17,500 nucleotides of DNA from Neocallimastix lanati (nom. inval.) (GCA_016946835.1 JACVTC010000024.1:325001-342500), one strand, 5' to 3'; shown: positions 1 through 8,328, numbered from the stretch's first letter. A program made the numbers and translations. The notes: a model not told the origin generated them from the letters alone.

Positions 1-106
1 ATTATTAATTATTATTATTAAATATTATTATTAAATATTATTATTAATTATTACTATTATTATTTGTTAATTTATTAATATTATAATTATATACGACATA
101 ATAAAG
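1..106 (+). other. Intron of the LRR gene (3' part)
   Basis: AT-only sequence rich in ATT/ATTA runs, ending in AAAG at 103-106. It immediately precedes the 69-nt LRR exon, so it is the end of an intron whose donor lies outside the window. Confidence 0.75.
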
Positions 107-1420
107 ACATATTCAACATAACAATATTGAAGCCCTTCCAAATTCAATAGGAAATCTTATAAGCCTTAAGGAACTGTAAATACTAATATAATAATCGAGA
201 TAATAGATAATTTATTATATATTTTTTAAAATATATATTAACTATTTATAAAAAAAATGTAGAGATTTATATCAAAATAAAATTAATATTATTCCTGAAA
301 CATTTGGAAAGTTAAAATCACTCGAAAAATTGTAAGAACTTATTATCTAATTTTTTTTTTTTTATAAATATATATATATATATTTGATTATTAACTAATT
401 ATCATATACAAATTTTTTTCTTTTTTTATTTTTTTCTTTTAAAACAATTTATTATCATTACTATTGTTATTTTATAAATACTATGGTGGTGTATTATAGG
501 GATCTCTCGTGTAATAATATTGAAAATCTACCTAATTCAATAGGTGAACTTAAAAATTTGAAAGAGCTGTAAGTCCAAACGTATAATTCAAAAATTATTA
601 AATTCAAATTATATACTAACAATATTATTGTTAATTATTTCAAACGAATAATAAATAAAATTCTTTTTAATAATATCATTAATATATTAAATATTATTAT
701 TACGAAAAAAAAAAAAAAAAAAAAAAAAAATAAAAATGAATAAATATGTATACCTCTACTATAGTGAAATTCATGATAATCAACTTAAAAATATATCAAA
801 ATCATTAGGAAATCTTAAAAAATTAACATCCCTGTAAGTTATATTGTTAAAAAAAATATTATATATAAATATATATATATAGAAAAAAAATATACATATA
901 AACAAAAATTAAATTAAATTAAAAAGTAACTATATACATATATATGTATAATATTAATATGTTAATTAATATATTATTAATTAGAAATTTAAGCTCTAAT
1001 GTAATCAATGATGAAATACCAATTTCATTGAATAATTTACCAGTACTTCATTCAATGTACATAATCTTAATTATATAATAATTATAAAAAAAATATATAT
1101 ATATATATACATTTAGTGTTGTATATATATATATAAATATTATAATTTATTATATTATAATTTAATATTAATATTAATAAATAATATTAATATAATTTTT
1201 AATATTATATAGCTTTCTTGGAAATAATATTAATATAAAAGGAAAAACTTTAACTAATAAAAGTTTAATGGTATGTAATTATGGTAAATCTGTAAATGGA
1301 GATATATATTCTCTTTGTAAATCACAAGATATGTATTGCTTAGAACATTTGAAAAAACAAACCTATCCACCAATAGAATTCGAACCTTGTTCATATAATG
1401 AGAATCACTCTGAACTCTGA
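107..1420 (+). CDS. Leucine-rich-repeat protein, 3' part of gene (5' end outside window)
   Basis: Six exons read in one frame: 107-175, 263-331, 500-568, 765-833, 985-1056 and 1213-1420. The first four are each exactly 69 nt, the fifth 72 nt. Each ends on a GT donor (gtaaat, gtaaga, gtaagt, gtaagt, gtacat) and starts after an AG. All introns (87-196 bp) are phase 2 and fall inside the closing Leu codon, so every exon is one 23-24 residue LRR of the plant/bacterial-like pattern NxIxxLPxSIGNLxxLxxL. Example pieces are NNIEALPNSIGNL and NNIENLPNSIGEL. The last exon adds a non-LRR tail of about 68 residues with five cysteines (CNYG, SLCKS, MYCLEH, EPCSY), probably a C-terminal cap, and ends at TGA 1418-1420. 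Bases 1-106 are intron, so more repeats and the start lie upstream. LRRs normally bind proteins; the partner cannot be told from sequence. Whether the product is secreted is unknown because the N-terminus is missing. Confidence 0.88.
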
Positions 1421-2160
1421 TAAAGAATAATAGTGTTATTTTAAATAAATATAAAATTTTTATCTAAATTTTTAATAACTATTATTTTAATATTAAATAT
1501 GATATTCAATGAATAAAAAATATAGTAATAGTTAACAATATTTTTGAAATAATTGTAGTAGTACTGTCTATAATGATATTTGTAATTCTGTAATTCTGTA
1601 ATTCTGTTTTTAATTACTAAATAAAATAAAATAAAATAATTTTTTTTTTTTTTATATTTTACTTATAGAATAAACTTCAATTTATAATATTTCATTGTTT
1701 ATTAACAAGCTATATTTTGTATAATTTTTATGTAATTTTTTTTATTTTCATAATTTTTTTTTTTTTTTTTTTTCTACTTTTTATTTTTTACTTTTTAAAT
1801 TGAAATATATATATATATATATATATATATTCATTTTATCTTTTTTGTTAAAATAATGAGCTATTCTATTCATATTTTATATGTTTCATATATTTTAAAT
1901 TTTTTGAATAAATTTTAAATTTCATTATAATATTCCACTGTTTATTATCAAGCCATTTTTGTATGGATATTTATTATATTGTATTTTTTTTTTTTATTAA
2001 TATAATTTTAATATTTTATATTAAAGAAATTATTAATATTATAATTATTTCATTTCATTTATATTTTTATTTTTATTTTATTTTTTTTATTTTATTTTTT
2101 TATTTTATTTTTTTTATTTTATTTTTTTTATTTTATTTTATTTTATTGTATATTATTTTT

Positions 2161-2194
<34 letters not shown>

Positions 2195-2283
2195 TTATGA
2201 TATAGAAAGTATAATTCAATAGGTAAATGAAATGAATATTTATATTTATATATTTTTGTATATTAAACAAAAATCTACAAAAA

Positions 2284-2315
<32 letters not shown>

Positions 2316-2555
2316 ATTAAAAAAAAAAATAATAATAATAAAAAGGAAAAAAAAAAATAAAAAGAAAAATATTAATGATAATAAAAAGAACAAAGAAAGT
2401 AAAAAAGAATTAAAAAAAAAAAAAAAAAACTAAACTTTAATAATAAAAAAAGTTTTATATATATATATATATTGGATTGATTATTTTTTTCAAATACGAA
2501 TATAACTTGTTTTCTTATTTTTTCAAATTTTTATAGTATTGTTATTTTTCATTTG
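1421..2555. other. AT-rich intergenic spacer with simple repeats
   Basis: No convincing gene. It holds a triple 8-bp repeat (TGTAATTC units, about 1579-1604), AT dinucleotide runs (about 1805-1830), T-rich ATTTT repeats (about 2050-2190) and an AAT/A-rich microsatellite (about 2290-2430). The open frame at 1963-2205 is a translation of poly-T (nearly all Phe, Ile, Tyr) and is not a gene. Confidence 0.7.
1675..1975. repeat. Diverged direct repeat of about 55 bp, two copies
   Basis: The stretch around 1675-1730 (with ATAATATTTCATTGTTTAT and ACAAGC) recurs in diverged form around 1915-1970 (ATAATATTCCACTGTTTAT and TCAAGC). The copies start about 240 bp apart. They could be remnants of an old element or of a duplicated exon or UTR; no family is recognised. 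Confidence 0.4.
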
Positions 2556-2677
2556 TTATATATTTTTTCTAATTGTCGAATTTTCTATTAATTCATTATT
2601 AACATTCAAAGCATAGCTTTTAACACTAATAAATTTAGTTTCATAATTTGGTGAACAAAGTTGACTTATTTTTAATT
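2556..2677 (-). other. Possible last exon of an unidentified minus-strand gene
   Basis: On the minus strand an AG at 2679-2678 preceded by a T-rich tract opens a frame of 39 codons ending at TAA (2558-2556). The peptide has mixed composition (contains ISQLCSPNYETKF and SYALNVNNELIENST), unlike the poly-Asn/Lys/Ile translations of the neighbouring spacer, which suggests real or former coding sequence. It lies just left of the copia insertion; any upstream exon would now be 8 kb away on the other side of the element. No family is recognised, and an acceptor-like AG in AT-rich DNA can arise by chance. Confidence 0.3.
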
Positions 2678-2695
2678 CTAAAATAAATTATATAA

Positions 2696-2700
2696 GAATT
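2696..2700. repeat. Target site duplication of copia element, left copy (GAATT)
   Basis: GAATT directly precedes the TG of the left LTR and matches the five bases after the right LTR at 10727-10731. A 5-bp duplication is standard for copia integrase. Confidence 0.9.
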
Positions 2701-2943
2701 TGTTAAAGTTCAACATAATATTTAAACTTTTGTACATTAAAGTATTATAAATATTTATAATATTTGATTAAGTAATAATTTGTATGTAAAATATAAAAAG
2801 AAAATTTTTTTATGAAATTAATATTTTGAGTCTTTTTAAATACTTTTTTAAATCATATAAATTAATAAATAATAAATAAAATTTAATTAAATAATAATAC
2901 ATTTTGTTGTGTACACATCATATCTTATATTGACTCCTTAACA
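2701..2943 (+). repeat. 5' LTR of copia element
   Basis: 243 bp, starts TGTTAAAG and ends CCTTAACA, with a 6-bp terminal inverted repeat (TGTTAA/TTAACA). TATAAATA-type sequence near 2746-2760 could serve as a promoter TATA box, and AATAAATAAA sequence near 2865-2880 could be a polyadenylation signal; both are weak calls in such AT-rich DNA. No difference from the 3' LTR was found by reading the two side by side. Confidence 0.95.
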
Positions 2944-2958
2944 GATTAAGAGTCTCAT
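2944..2958 (+). promoter_or_regulatory. Primer-binding site, complementary to the tRNA-Lys(CUU) anticodon arm
   Basis: GATTAAGAGTCTCAT begins at the first base after the LTR. Its reverse complement ATGAGACTCTTAATC is the anticodon stem-loop of eukaryotic tRNA-Lys(CUU): anticodon CTT in the loop CTCTTAA, stem TGAGA (animal version, from memory). There is no TGG as expected for priming from a tRNA 3' CCA end. The geometry implies a half-tRNA primer ending near position 40, as in Drosophila copia, which uses a fragment of initiator tRNA-Met. Confidence 0.75.
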
Positions 2959-3045
2959 ATATCAAGAGACCTATTATTAATTTTAATTTTTAAAACGTTT
3001 TAATGATTTTAATGACTTTATAATATAATTAATTATTTTATATTA

Positions 3046-3813
3046 ATGTTCCAAAGAATGGCTAAAAGAAAGAATAACAATAATAATCATATTGAAGAGA
3101 GTTCGAGTTCATCGAATCCAACTGAAAATAAGGACAATGAATCTGTTTCTTCATATGAAGATGATAAATCCAATGATAAAAGGATTATCATAAACAAATA
3201 TTATGGAAATATAACTAAATCTGTTTTTGAAATTAAAGATTTCGTATTAAATAAAGAAAATTTCTTAGATTGGTATGAGCCTTTAAAGAGACATCTCATT
3301 GCCAATGATTTAGATATTTATATTGAAAAAGAAATCCAATATTCAAATATGAACAGAGGTCAAATAAAATCGGATAATGCGGTTCAATCTATCATAATAA
3401 ATAGTTTAGAAAAATCAAACCAAGAATATTTACGAGGATGTAAAACTGCTTATAGTATGATTGATAGATTAAAAAACCGTTTCTATCAATCTGGCCAAGC
3501 ACTATTAAATATTCTTGAATATAAAATTATTAATCTTAAGTTAATAAACAATGACTATATTCAATATATTAATGAATTAAACAATCTTTTCGAACAACAT
3601 AAATTTGAATCTAATAAACTAAAAAGAATTCCTTTTGATGAGGAAACTAAACTTTTATTTGCAGTAAATGAATTAGATAGAATTGGTATAAATTCACCAC
3701 CAATTTATAGTTATAAAACTTTTGATGATCTTATTAAAGAATTAAATAAAAGGCATGACTTTTTTGAAAAAGCCGAAATTTTAAGGTCAAAAACTACCGT
3801 TATAAACGATTAA
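3046..3813 (+). CDS. gag: Copia Gag (capsid part), ended by an in-frame TAA
   Basis: 255 codons. The start could be ATG 3046 or, four codons on, ATG 3058; 3046 leaves a 102-nt leader after the LTR. A Ser/Asn/Glu-rich N-terminus is followed by a capsid-like region (FLDWYEPLKRHLIANDLDI, then YSMIDRLKNRF), matching the copia Gag/UBN2 pattern in which a tryptophan-containing motif is followed by helical segments. Gag assembles the particle that encloses the RNA. The frame stops at TAA 3811-3813, before the zinc knuckle; the reading frame after the stop is open in the same frame for more than 1.8 kb, so the stop separates capsid from nucleocapsid. It may be a nonsense mutation or, less likely, a readthrough stop. 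Confidence is for the identity, not for activity. Confidence 0.88.
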   Translation: MFQRMAKRKNNNNNHIEESSSSSNPTENKDNESVSSYEDDKSNDKRIIINKYYGNITKSVFEIKDFVLNKENFLDWYEPLKRHLIANDLDIYIEKEIQYSNMNRGQIKSDNAVQSIIINSLEKSNQEYLRGCKTAYSMIDRLKNRFYQSGQALLNILEYKIINLKLINNDYIQYINELNNLFEQHKFESNKLKRIPFDEETKLLFAVNELDRIGINSPPIYSYKTFDDLIKELNKRHDFFEKAEILRSKTTVIND

Positions 3814-5621
3814 AATGTCAATAATATAAATAAAAATAAACCAAATAATAATAAAAATTATAATAATTCTAATAAAATTCGTAACGAATATTATTGTCAT
3901 ATATGCAAAACTAAAGGTCACTCTACTGATCATTGTAAATATAATCTTTTAATTAAAGAAAATAATAAATCAGATGATAATGATAAAAATTATAAAAATA
4001 ATAATTACAAAAATAAAAATTATTATAAAAGATATAATAACAAAAATAATTATTACTCTGGAAATATTATTAATAAGAACAATGATAAATCTAATAATAA
4101 TAACAATAATTTTTTTGAAAATAATAATGAAAATGAAGATGAGGTATACATTGATTTTACAGGAGGTATTTCAGTAATTCAAAATTGTAATTATACAACA
4201 ATAAATAATAATAATAATTCCACACATTGGATTATTGATAGTGGTACTGGCATCAACTTAACTAATAACATCAACAATTTAAACAATATAAATAAAGTAA
4301 ATAATAAAAATATCATTTATCCAAATGGTGATTTAGACAAGGTCGAAAATGTAGGTACTTACAATGGTAAATTTAAAAATAAAGATTTTATATTATCAAA
4401 TGTTTATTACGCGTCAAATATTCAAAACAATCTAATTTCCACTCATTCAATATTAAAAAATGGATGCACTATTATAATGAAACGCGTAAATAACAAAGAC
4501 CGTTTACAAATATTCAAAAATAATAAGTTAATTGCAAATATTTTTGCGAATGATGAAAATTTATTTGTGTTTGATACAATACCTTCAAATAATACTATAT
4601 CTAAGAATTATGTTTTCAGCATTGATACTAACTTGTGGCATGCTCGTTTGGGACACTTTTATAATAATGATATCAAAGATTTTGTCATTGAGCATACTAA
4701 ATACCATAATGATAAAAATTGTCGCCAATGCAAAATCACTAAATTAAAGAGAAAACCATTCTACTCTTCCCCTAATAATGCTTCAAAACCTATGGAACTA
4801 GTTCATTCTGATGTAGTTGGAAAATTGGAAACATCATATAATGATTTCAATTATTATGTTACTTTTCTTGATGATTTCTCTAGAAAAATTTGGGTCTACC
4901 TTATCAAGAATAAGTCTGATGTTCCTAACATATTTATTAAATTTCATAAATTTATTTCCAATACTACTTCATATAAAATTATAAATTTCAAATCTGACAA
5001 TGGTACTGAGTATATCAACAAAACTTTAACTATCTATTTAGAAAATTTTGGAATTAATTTCATTCATTCAGTTCCTGGTTACCCACAACAAAATGGTCGT
5101 GCTGAACGCTTAAATCAAACACTTAATCGTTGCGCATCTACTCTATTAAACTCTGCTAAGCTACCCTACAAGTTTTGGGATTCCGCTATTCTTAGTGCTG
5201 CTCACCTCTATAACTTGAATCCACATCAGAGTATTAATAATAAAATTCCAAATGAATTATTTTTCAATAAATCAGTTGATATTTCCCACCTTAAAGTTTT
5301 TGTATGTAAAGCATTTTTCTATAACAATCACAAAACGAATAAATTTGACAATAACTCTAAACCTGGTATATTTTTAGGATATGCATCTGACTCTCTTGGC
5401 CACAAAATTTTAGATATTTCTACTAACTCTATAGTTACTTCAAGAGATGTTTATTTTATGGAAGATATGCCTGGAACTATTAATACTACATTCTTTTGTG
5501 ACAAATATATTGATTCTATTATTAATTTTAAGGATTCTTTAATTGAGGGGGAAAGTATAAATGATAATAATAATATTCATTCACAATTGAATAATCCTTT
5601 AAATAATAATAATAATAATAA
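3814..5621 (+). pseudogene. pol: Copia pol, first part: nucleocapsid zinc knuckle, protease, integrase
   Basis: Continues the gag frame with no further stop and no ATG until 4477, so it depends on the upstream start. Order: CCHC zinc knuckle CHICKTKGHSTDHC (3895-3936); a basic Asn/Lys-rich linker; aspartic protease with WIIDSGTG (Asp codon 4237-4239); integrase with an HHCC zinc finger (WHARLGH at about 4636, CRQC at 4720-4731), then catalytic Asp 4810-4812 (HSDVVG), Asp 4996-4998 (SDNGTEY) and Glu 5104-5106 (QNGRAER). The last two are 35 residues apart, the DD35E spacing. The copia-type C-terminal motifs FLGYASDSLG and SRDVYF follow. The frame is broken at 5622 by element B and then runs 25 nt into its LTR to a TAA ending at 5646. 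Protease matures the particle proteins; integrase inserts the cDNA. Confidence 0.9.
5617..5621. repeat. Target site duplication of element B, left copy (AATAA)
   Basis: AATAA precedes the TG of B's left LTR and matches 7187-7191. The site lies in an AAT microsatellite, so the exact boundary could be shifted, but five bases fit the TG...CA ends and restore the pol frame. Confidence 0.75.
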
Positions 5622-5658
5622 TGTAACGATATCAGTATCGTTATAACTTGGCTGAAGT

Positions 5659-5710
5659 TACTCAATGGTACCTACCTTGAGTTACCATAGTGGATGACAT
5701 AAGTTCGAAT
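5659..5710 (+). promoter_or_regulatory. tRNA-like box A/box B pair in element B LTR
   Basis: Box A-like TACTCAATGGTA (5659-5670) and box B-like AAGTTCGAAT (5701-5710). From CAATGGTA to GTTCGA the start-to-start distance is 40 bp, as in tRNA genes and the same as in element C. T-rich runs that could end pol III transcription follow at about 5710-5730. A T-stem of about four pairs can be drawn, but no full cloverleaf, so this is not a tRNA gene. The same pair occurs in the right LTR 1125 bp downstream. Confidence 0.35.
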
Positions 5711-5884
5711 TTTACCTTTTACCTTTTTGATAATATAATTTAATTAATTATTAGTTAATTCATTCATTTAATTATATTTATTTAAAATATTAATAATCAT
5801 TCATTTAATTAAATTTATTTAATTATTTAATATTTATACATTTATAATCAATCAATCATGTAATAGAATAATTTTATCTTTGAA

Positions 5885-5934
5885 TATAAATATCATGTAT
5901 TATTATTTTATTTTGACTCTTCGAGTCAATATTG
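5885..5934 (+). promoter_or_regulatory. Candidate TATA box and transcript start region of element B
   Basis: TATAAA at 5885-5890 is followed 33 bp later by GAGTCAATATTG (5923-5934), the reverse complement of the first bases after the LTR. If the transcript starts at or near 5923, its 5' end can anneal to the primer-binding region. The start site is inferred, not seen. Confidence 0.4.
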
Positions 5935-6019
5935 TTTAACGTAAATAATAAATAAATAAAATATAATATAAAACCATAAAATATATAATTTTATTATTTT
6001 TTAATTTATTTATTTACTT

Positions 6020-6106
6020 CATCTACAACGACCTAGTGAGCAACATCACTAAATCGTTACAATATTGACTCCCGTTGAAATAACACTCACTACCTTGTTG
6101 TAGATG
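6020..6106 (+). promoter_or_regulatory. Long hairpin enclosing the U5/PBS junction of element B
   Basis: CATCTACAAC (6020-6029) pairs with GTTGTAGATG (6097-6106), and TAGTGAG (6034-6040) pairs with CTCACTA (6086-6092), separated by a small internal loop. The 45-nt apical loop (6041-6085) contains the LTR end and the PBS-like bases. The right arm is internal sequence and the left arm is LTR, so the fold is specific to the 5' end of the element's RNA. This is the position of U5-IR/PBS structures needed for reverse-transcription initiation in retroviruses and Tf1. Confidence 0.6.
6062..6071 (+). promoter_or_regulatory. Candidate self-priming primer-binding site of element B
   Basis: ATATTGACTC directly follows the LTR. 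With the LTR's last CA it forms CAATATTGACTC (6060-6071), a perfect 12-base reverse complement of GAGTCAATATTG at 5923-5934. There is no TGG typical of tRNA 3'-end priming, and I do not recognise a tRNA arm in it. This matches the logic of Tf1/sushi-type self-priming. Confidence 0.45.
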
Positions 6107-6734
6107 AGTCATCCATCCATTCACCCTTCAACGTAATCATTTACTAACATTATTTTTATATTCAAAGCATATTTATAAATTTAGATTAACTAAGCCTAAC
6201 TTGATGGGTCTACCTTTTCCGAATTATCTCTATTGCTATATTTTGGTTTCTACCTTCTAAATTCGGTTTCTACCTTCTAAATTTGGCTTCTACCTCATAA
6301 CCTTGTTTTCTACTATTGAATTGAAAATCTCTCACTAAAGGAATTTACTACTCCAAAACGGTTACTCATCCATCAAGCTTTTGAAATCACGTGATCATAT
6401 TCAAGAAGAAAATATCATCCATCCATCAAGAACAAAGTAAAATTTTATGAAATAAACTACTCATCCATCAAGAACAACAAGCTACCTGCCATCTGAAAGA
6501 CTTCTGTTTAAAATAACAAGTGATATCAAGAAATCTCCTTTATTGTATCTACCACATTACCGATATGCAGCTCACCTACTCTTAATATAATCTTTCCATG
6601 GAATACATTTTCTTCTTATAATCTAATCTACTCTAATCCGTTTATTTTCTCCGTATTCATGGATTCTCTCTATTTCTGATATATTCTTAATCTTCTCCGA
6701 GTTGATATCTAAGATCGTCTGGTATCCGATCCTT

Positions 6735-6746
6735 AGAGGAGGACCA
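6735..6746 (+). promoter_or_regulatory. Polypurine tract of element B
   Basis: AGAGGAGGACCA lies directly before the TG of the right LTR at 6747. It is the expected plus-strand primer position and fixes the element's orientation. Confidence 0.65.
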
Positions 6747-7186
6747 TGTAACGATATCAGTATCGTTATAACTTGGCTGAAGTTACTCAATGGTACCTAC
6801 CTTGAGTTACCATAGTGGATGACATAAGTTCGAATTTTACCTTTTACCTTTTTGATAATATAATTTAATTAATTATTAGTTAATTCATTCATTTAATTAT
6901 ATTTATTTAAAATATTAATAATCATTCATTTAATTAAATTTATTTAATTATTTAATATTTATACATTTATAATCAATCAATCATGTAATAGAATAATTTT
7001 ATCTTTGAATATAAATATCATGTATTATTATTTTATTTTGACTCTTCGAGTCAATATTGTTTAACGTAAATAATAAATAAATAAAATATAATATAAAACC
7101 ATAAAATATATAATTTTATTATTTTTTAATTTATTTATTTACTTCATCTACAACGACCTAGTGAGCAACATCACTAAATCGTTACA
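6747..7186 (+). repeat. 3' LTR of element B
   Basis: 440 bp, same sequence by eye as 5622-6061, ending GTTACA before the AATAA duplication. Confidence 0.93.
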
Positions 7187-7191
7187 AATAA
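7187..7191. repeat. Target site duplication of element B, right copy (AATAA)
   Basis: Matches 5617-5621; the pol frame resumes here inside the AAT microsatellite. Confidence 0.75.
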
Positions 7192-7324
7192 TAATAATAA
7201 TAATAGTAATAAAATTATTAATAATAATAATGAAACTAAAATAGAAGAAAATGAATATGATAGTGAATCTGATAATGAATTTTTAAATGAAAGAAAACTT
7301 AAATATATAAACAAGAAAAGATCA

Positions 7325-7329
7325 CATAG
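7325..7329. repeat. Target site duplication of element C, left copy (CATAG)
   Basis: CATAG directly precedes TGTAACG and matches 8747-8751. Confidence 0.88.
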
Positions 7330-8120
7330 TGTAACGAAACTCATAATGTTATGGTTCGGGTTTTATTAGAATTTTATTTAATTATTTATTTTTAATATTT
7401 TTTCTGTCTACATTTTAATTATTGAAAAACTTCACTTATTTATACTTTTTGAAAAAAAATAAATATGTAAAGCCTTTCTACATTTTATTATCATATTTAA
7501 AAAAAAATATTTACTATTACTAATTACTTAAAATTTTATATTAATTTAAATTAACTAATTCATAAGTATTTTTATTTTAATAAATTTTGTTTACATAATT
7601 TTATATTATTTTTCATATACTAAAACTAAATTATTTAATATATACGAAAAGTAACAAACAAAATTTAAAAAGATTTTACAGAAAAATAAAGTTATTTTAA
7701 TCAAGAATGTTAATATAATATTCTTATATTTTATATAAAATAAATTTAAAAACTATAATATATTTAATATTTATTATTAATCAATTAAGATTTGATTTTA
7801 TTTGTGGGGAATAAAAATATAAAATAATCAATTTAAAAATAAAATAAAATACTAAAAAGAATACAAGTTTAATATTGATACAATATAATAATAATATAAT
7901 AATATATTTGAAAATAAAAATAAAATATTAATATTGATAATAAACACTTTAATAAAATAATAAAATTTAAGGTTAAATTATAGATATTGATATTAATAAT
8001 AAAAATATAAAATTATTGATAATATTTTAGAAACTTTTAATAAAAATATAAAAAAAATAAATATATTTAGAAAATATTTTAGTATAGAAAATATAGTAAA
8101 GTAATATTAAGTAAAGAATA

Positions 8121-8171
8121 ATATAATGGATTCTAAAGTAAGTTGAAATTCTAATTAATAATCCATTATAT
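8121..8171. repeat. 12-bp perfect inverted repeat in element C
   Basis: ATATAATGGATT (8121-8132) and AATCCATTATAT (8160-8171) with a 27-nt loop. Confidence 0.75.
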
Positions 8172-8208
8172 GTTCGTTCTTTACCAATAACTAGTAAATT
8201 AGTAACTA

Positions 8209-8271
8209 TGGTTCAATGGTAAGTTACCACAACCATCGAGCTGAACCCTTAGGGTTCGACACCCACTCTTT
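8209..8271 (+). promoter_or_regulatory. tRNA-like pol III promoter (box A/box B) in element C
   Basis: Box A TGGTTCAATGG (8209-8219), box B GGTTCGACACC (8253-8263) and a TTTT run at 8268-8271. CAATGGTA to GTTCGA is 40 bp start to start, the tRNA gene geometry. The box A resembles the 5' half of tRNA-Gly, but acceptor and D stems do not pair, so it is tRNA-derived or tRNA-like, not a functional tRNA. It is surrounded by short hairpins (ATGGTT/AACCAT and GAACCC-tta-GGGTTC), which could also create the motif by chance. Confidence 0.4.
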
Positions 8272-8328
8272 TCAAATTTTAATAACTTTTTATTTATTAT
8301 AACTAGAATATTAAAGAAATTACTAGTG

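Larger units (their letters stand above)
5622..6061 (+). repeat. 5' LTR of element B
   Basis: 440 bp. Begins with a palindromic block AACGATAtcagTATCGTT. It contains a tRNA-like box A/box B pair (5659-5710), a TATAAA (5885-5890), a perfect hairpin TTGACTC-ttc-GAGTCAA (5913-5929) about 25-35 bp after the TATAAA, then AATAAA-type signals (about 5946-5960). If transcription starts near 5915-5923, U3, R and U5 fall in the normal order. It ends AAATCGTTACA. Confidence 0.93.
6062..6746 (+). other. Internal non-coding domain of element B
   Basis: 685 bp without a meaningful open frame, clearly less AT-rich than its surroundings. It includes a short tandem series based on GGTTTCTACCTTCTAAATT (about 6243-6312) and three CATCCATCAAG motifs (about 6366-6472). 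Such internal domains in TRIM/LARD elements carry packaging and priming signals only. Confidence 0.7.
5622..7186 (+). mobile_element. Element B: non-autonomous LTR retrotransposon (TRIM-like) nested in copia pol
   Basis: 1565 bp: LTR 5622-6061, internal 6062-6746 (685 bp), LTR 6747-7186. The LTRs are 440 bp each and look identical. Ends are TGTAACGAT and ATCGTTACA, a 9-bp terminal inverted repeat. AATAA flanks both sides. There is no open frame of note, so it must use proteins of another element. PBS-like complementarity, a U5/PBS hairpin and a polypurine tract are present (separate entries). The + orientation follows from the purine tract before 6747. Superfamily cannot be assigned without coding sequence. 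LTR identity implies very recent insertion, younger than the host copia. Confidence 0.92.
7187..7329 (+). pseudogene. pol: Copia pol, middle piece: linker between integrase and RT
   Basis: 143 bp stranded between elements B and C. Removing element B plus one duplication (1570 bp) makes the frame continue from 5621 with no stop, through poly-Asn and then an acidic/basic stretch (EENEYDSESDNEF, INKKRSHS) to the CATAG where element C inserted. Variable, asparagine-rich linkers between integrase and RT are usual for copia polyproteins. Confidence 0.85.

Noticed and set aside
1963-2205. 80-codon open frame on the + strand
   Set aside because: It is a translation of poly-T and ATTTT repeats (almost only Phe, Ile, Tyr, Leu), with no domain and no splice context.
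3974-4177. 67-codon + frame inside gag-pol
   Set aside because: It overlaps the nucleocapsid-to-protease linker in another frame; composition is a by-product of AAT/AAA-rich codons. The same applies to 4532-4747 inside integrase.
5622-7186. Element B as a DNA transposon or MITE because of its 9-bp terminal inverted repeat
   Set aside because: The element has two full 440-bp direct repeats, TG...CA ends, a 5-bp duplication and a polypurine tract, all LTR retrotransposon features.
8202-8275. Functional tRNA gene in element C
   Set aside because: Box A and box B fit, but acceptor and D stems do not pair and only three T-stem pairs form, so no cloverleaf is supported.
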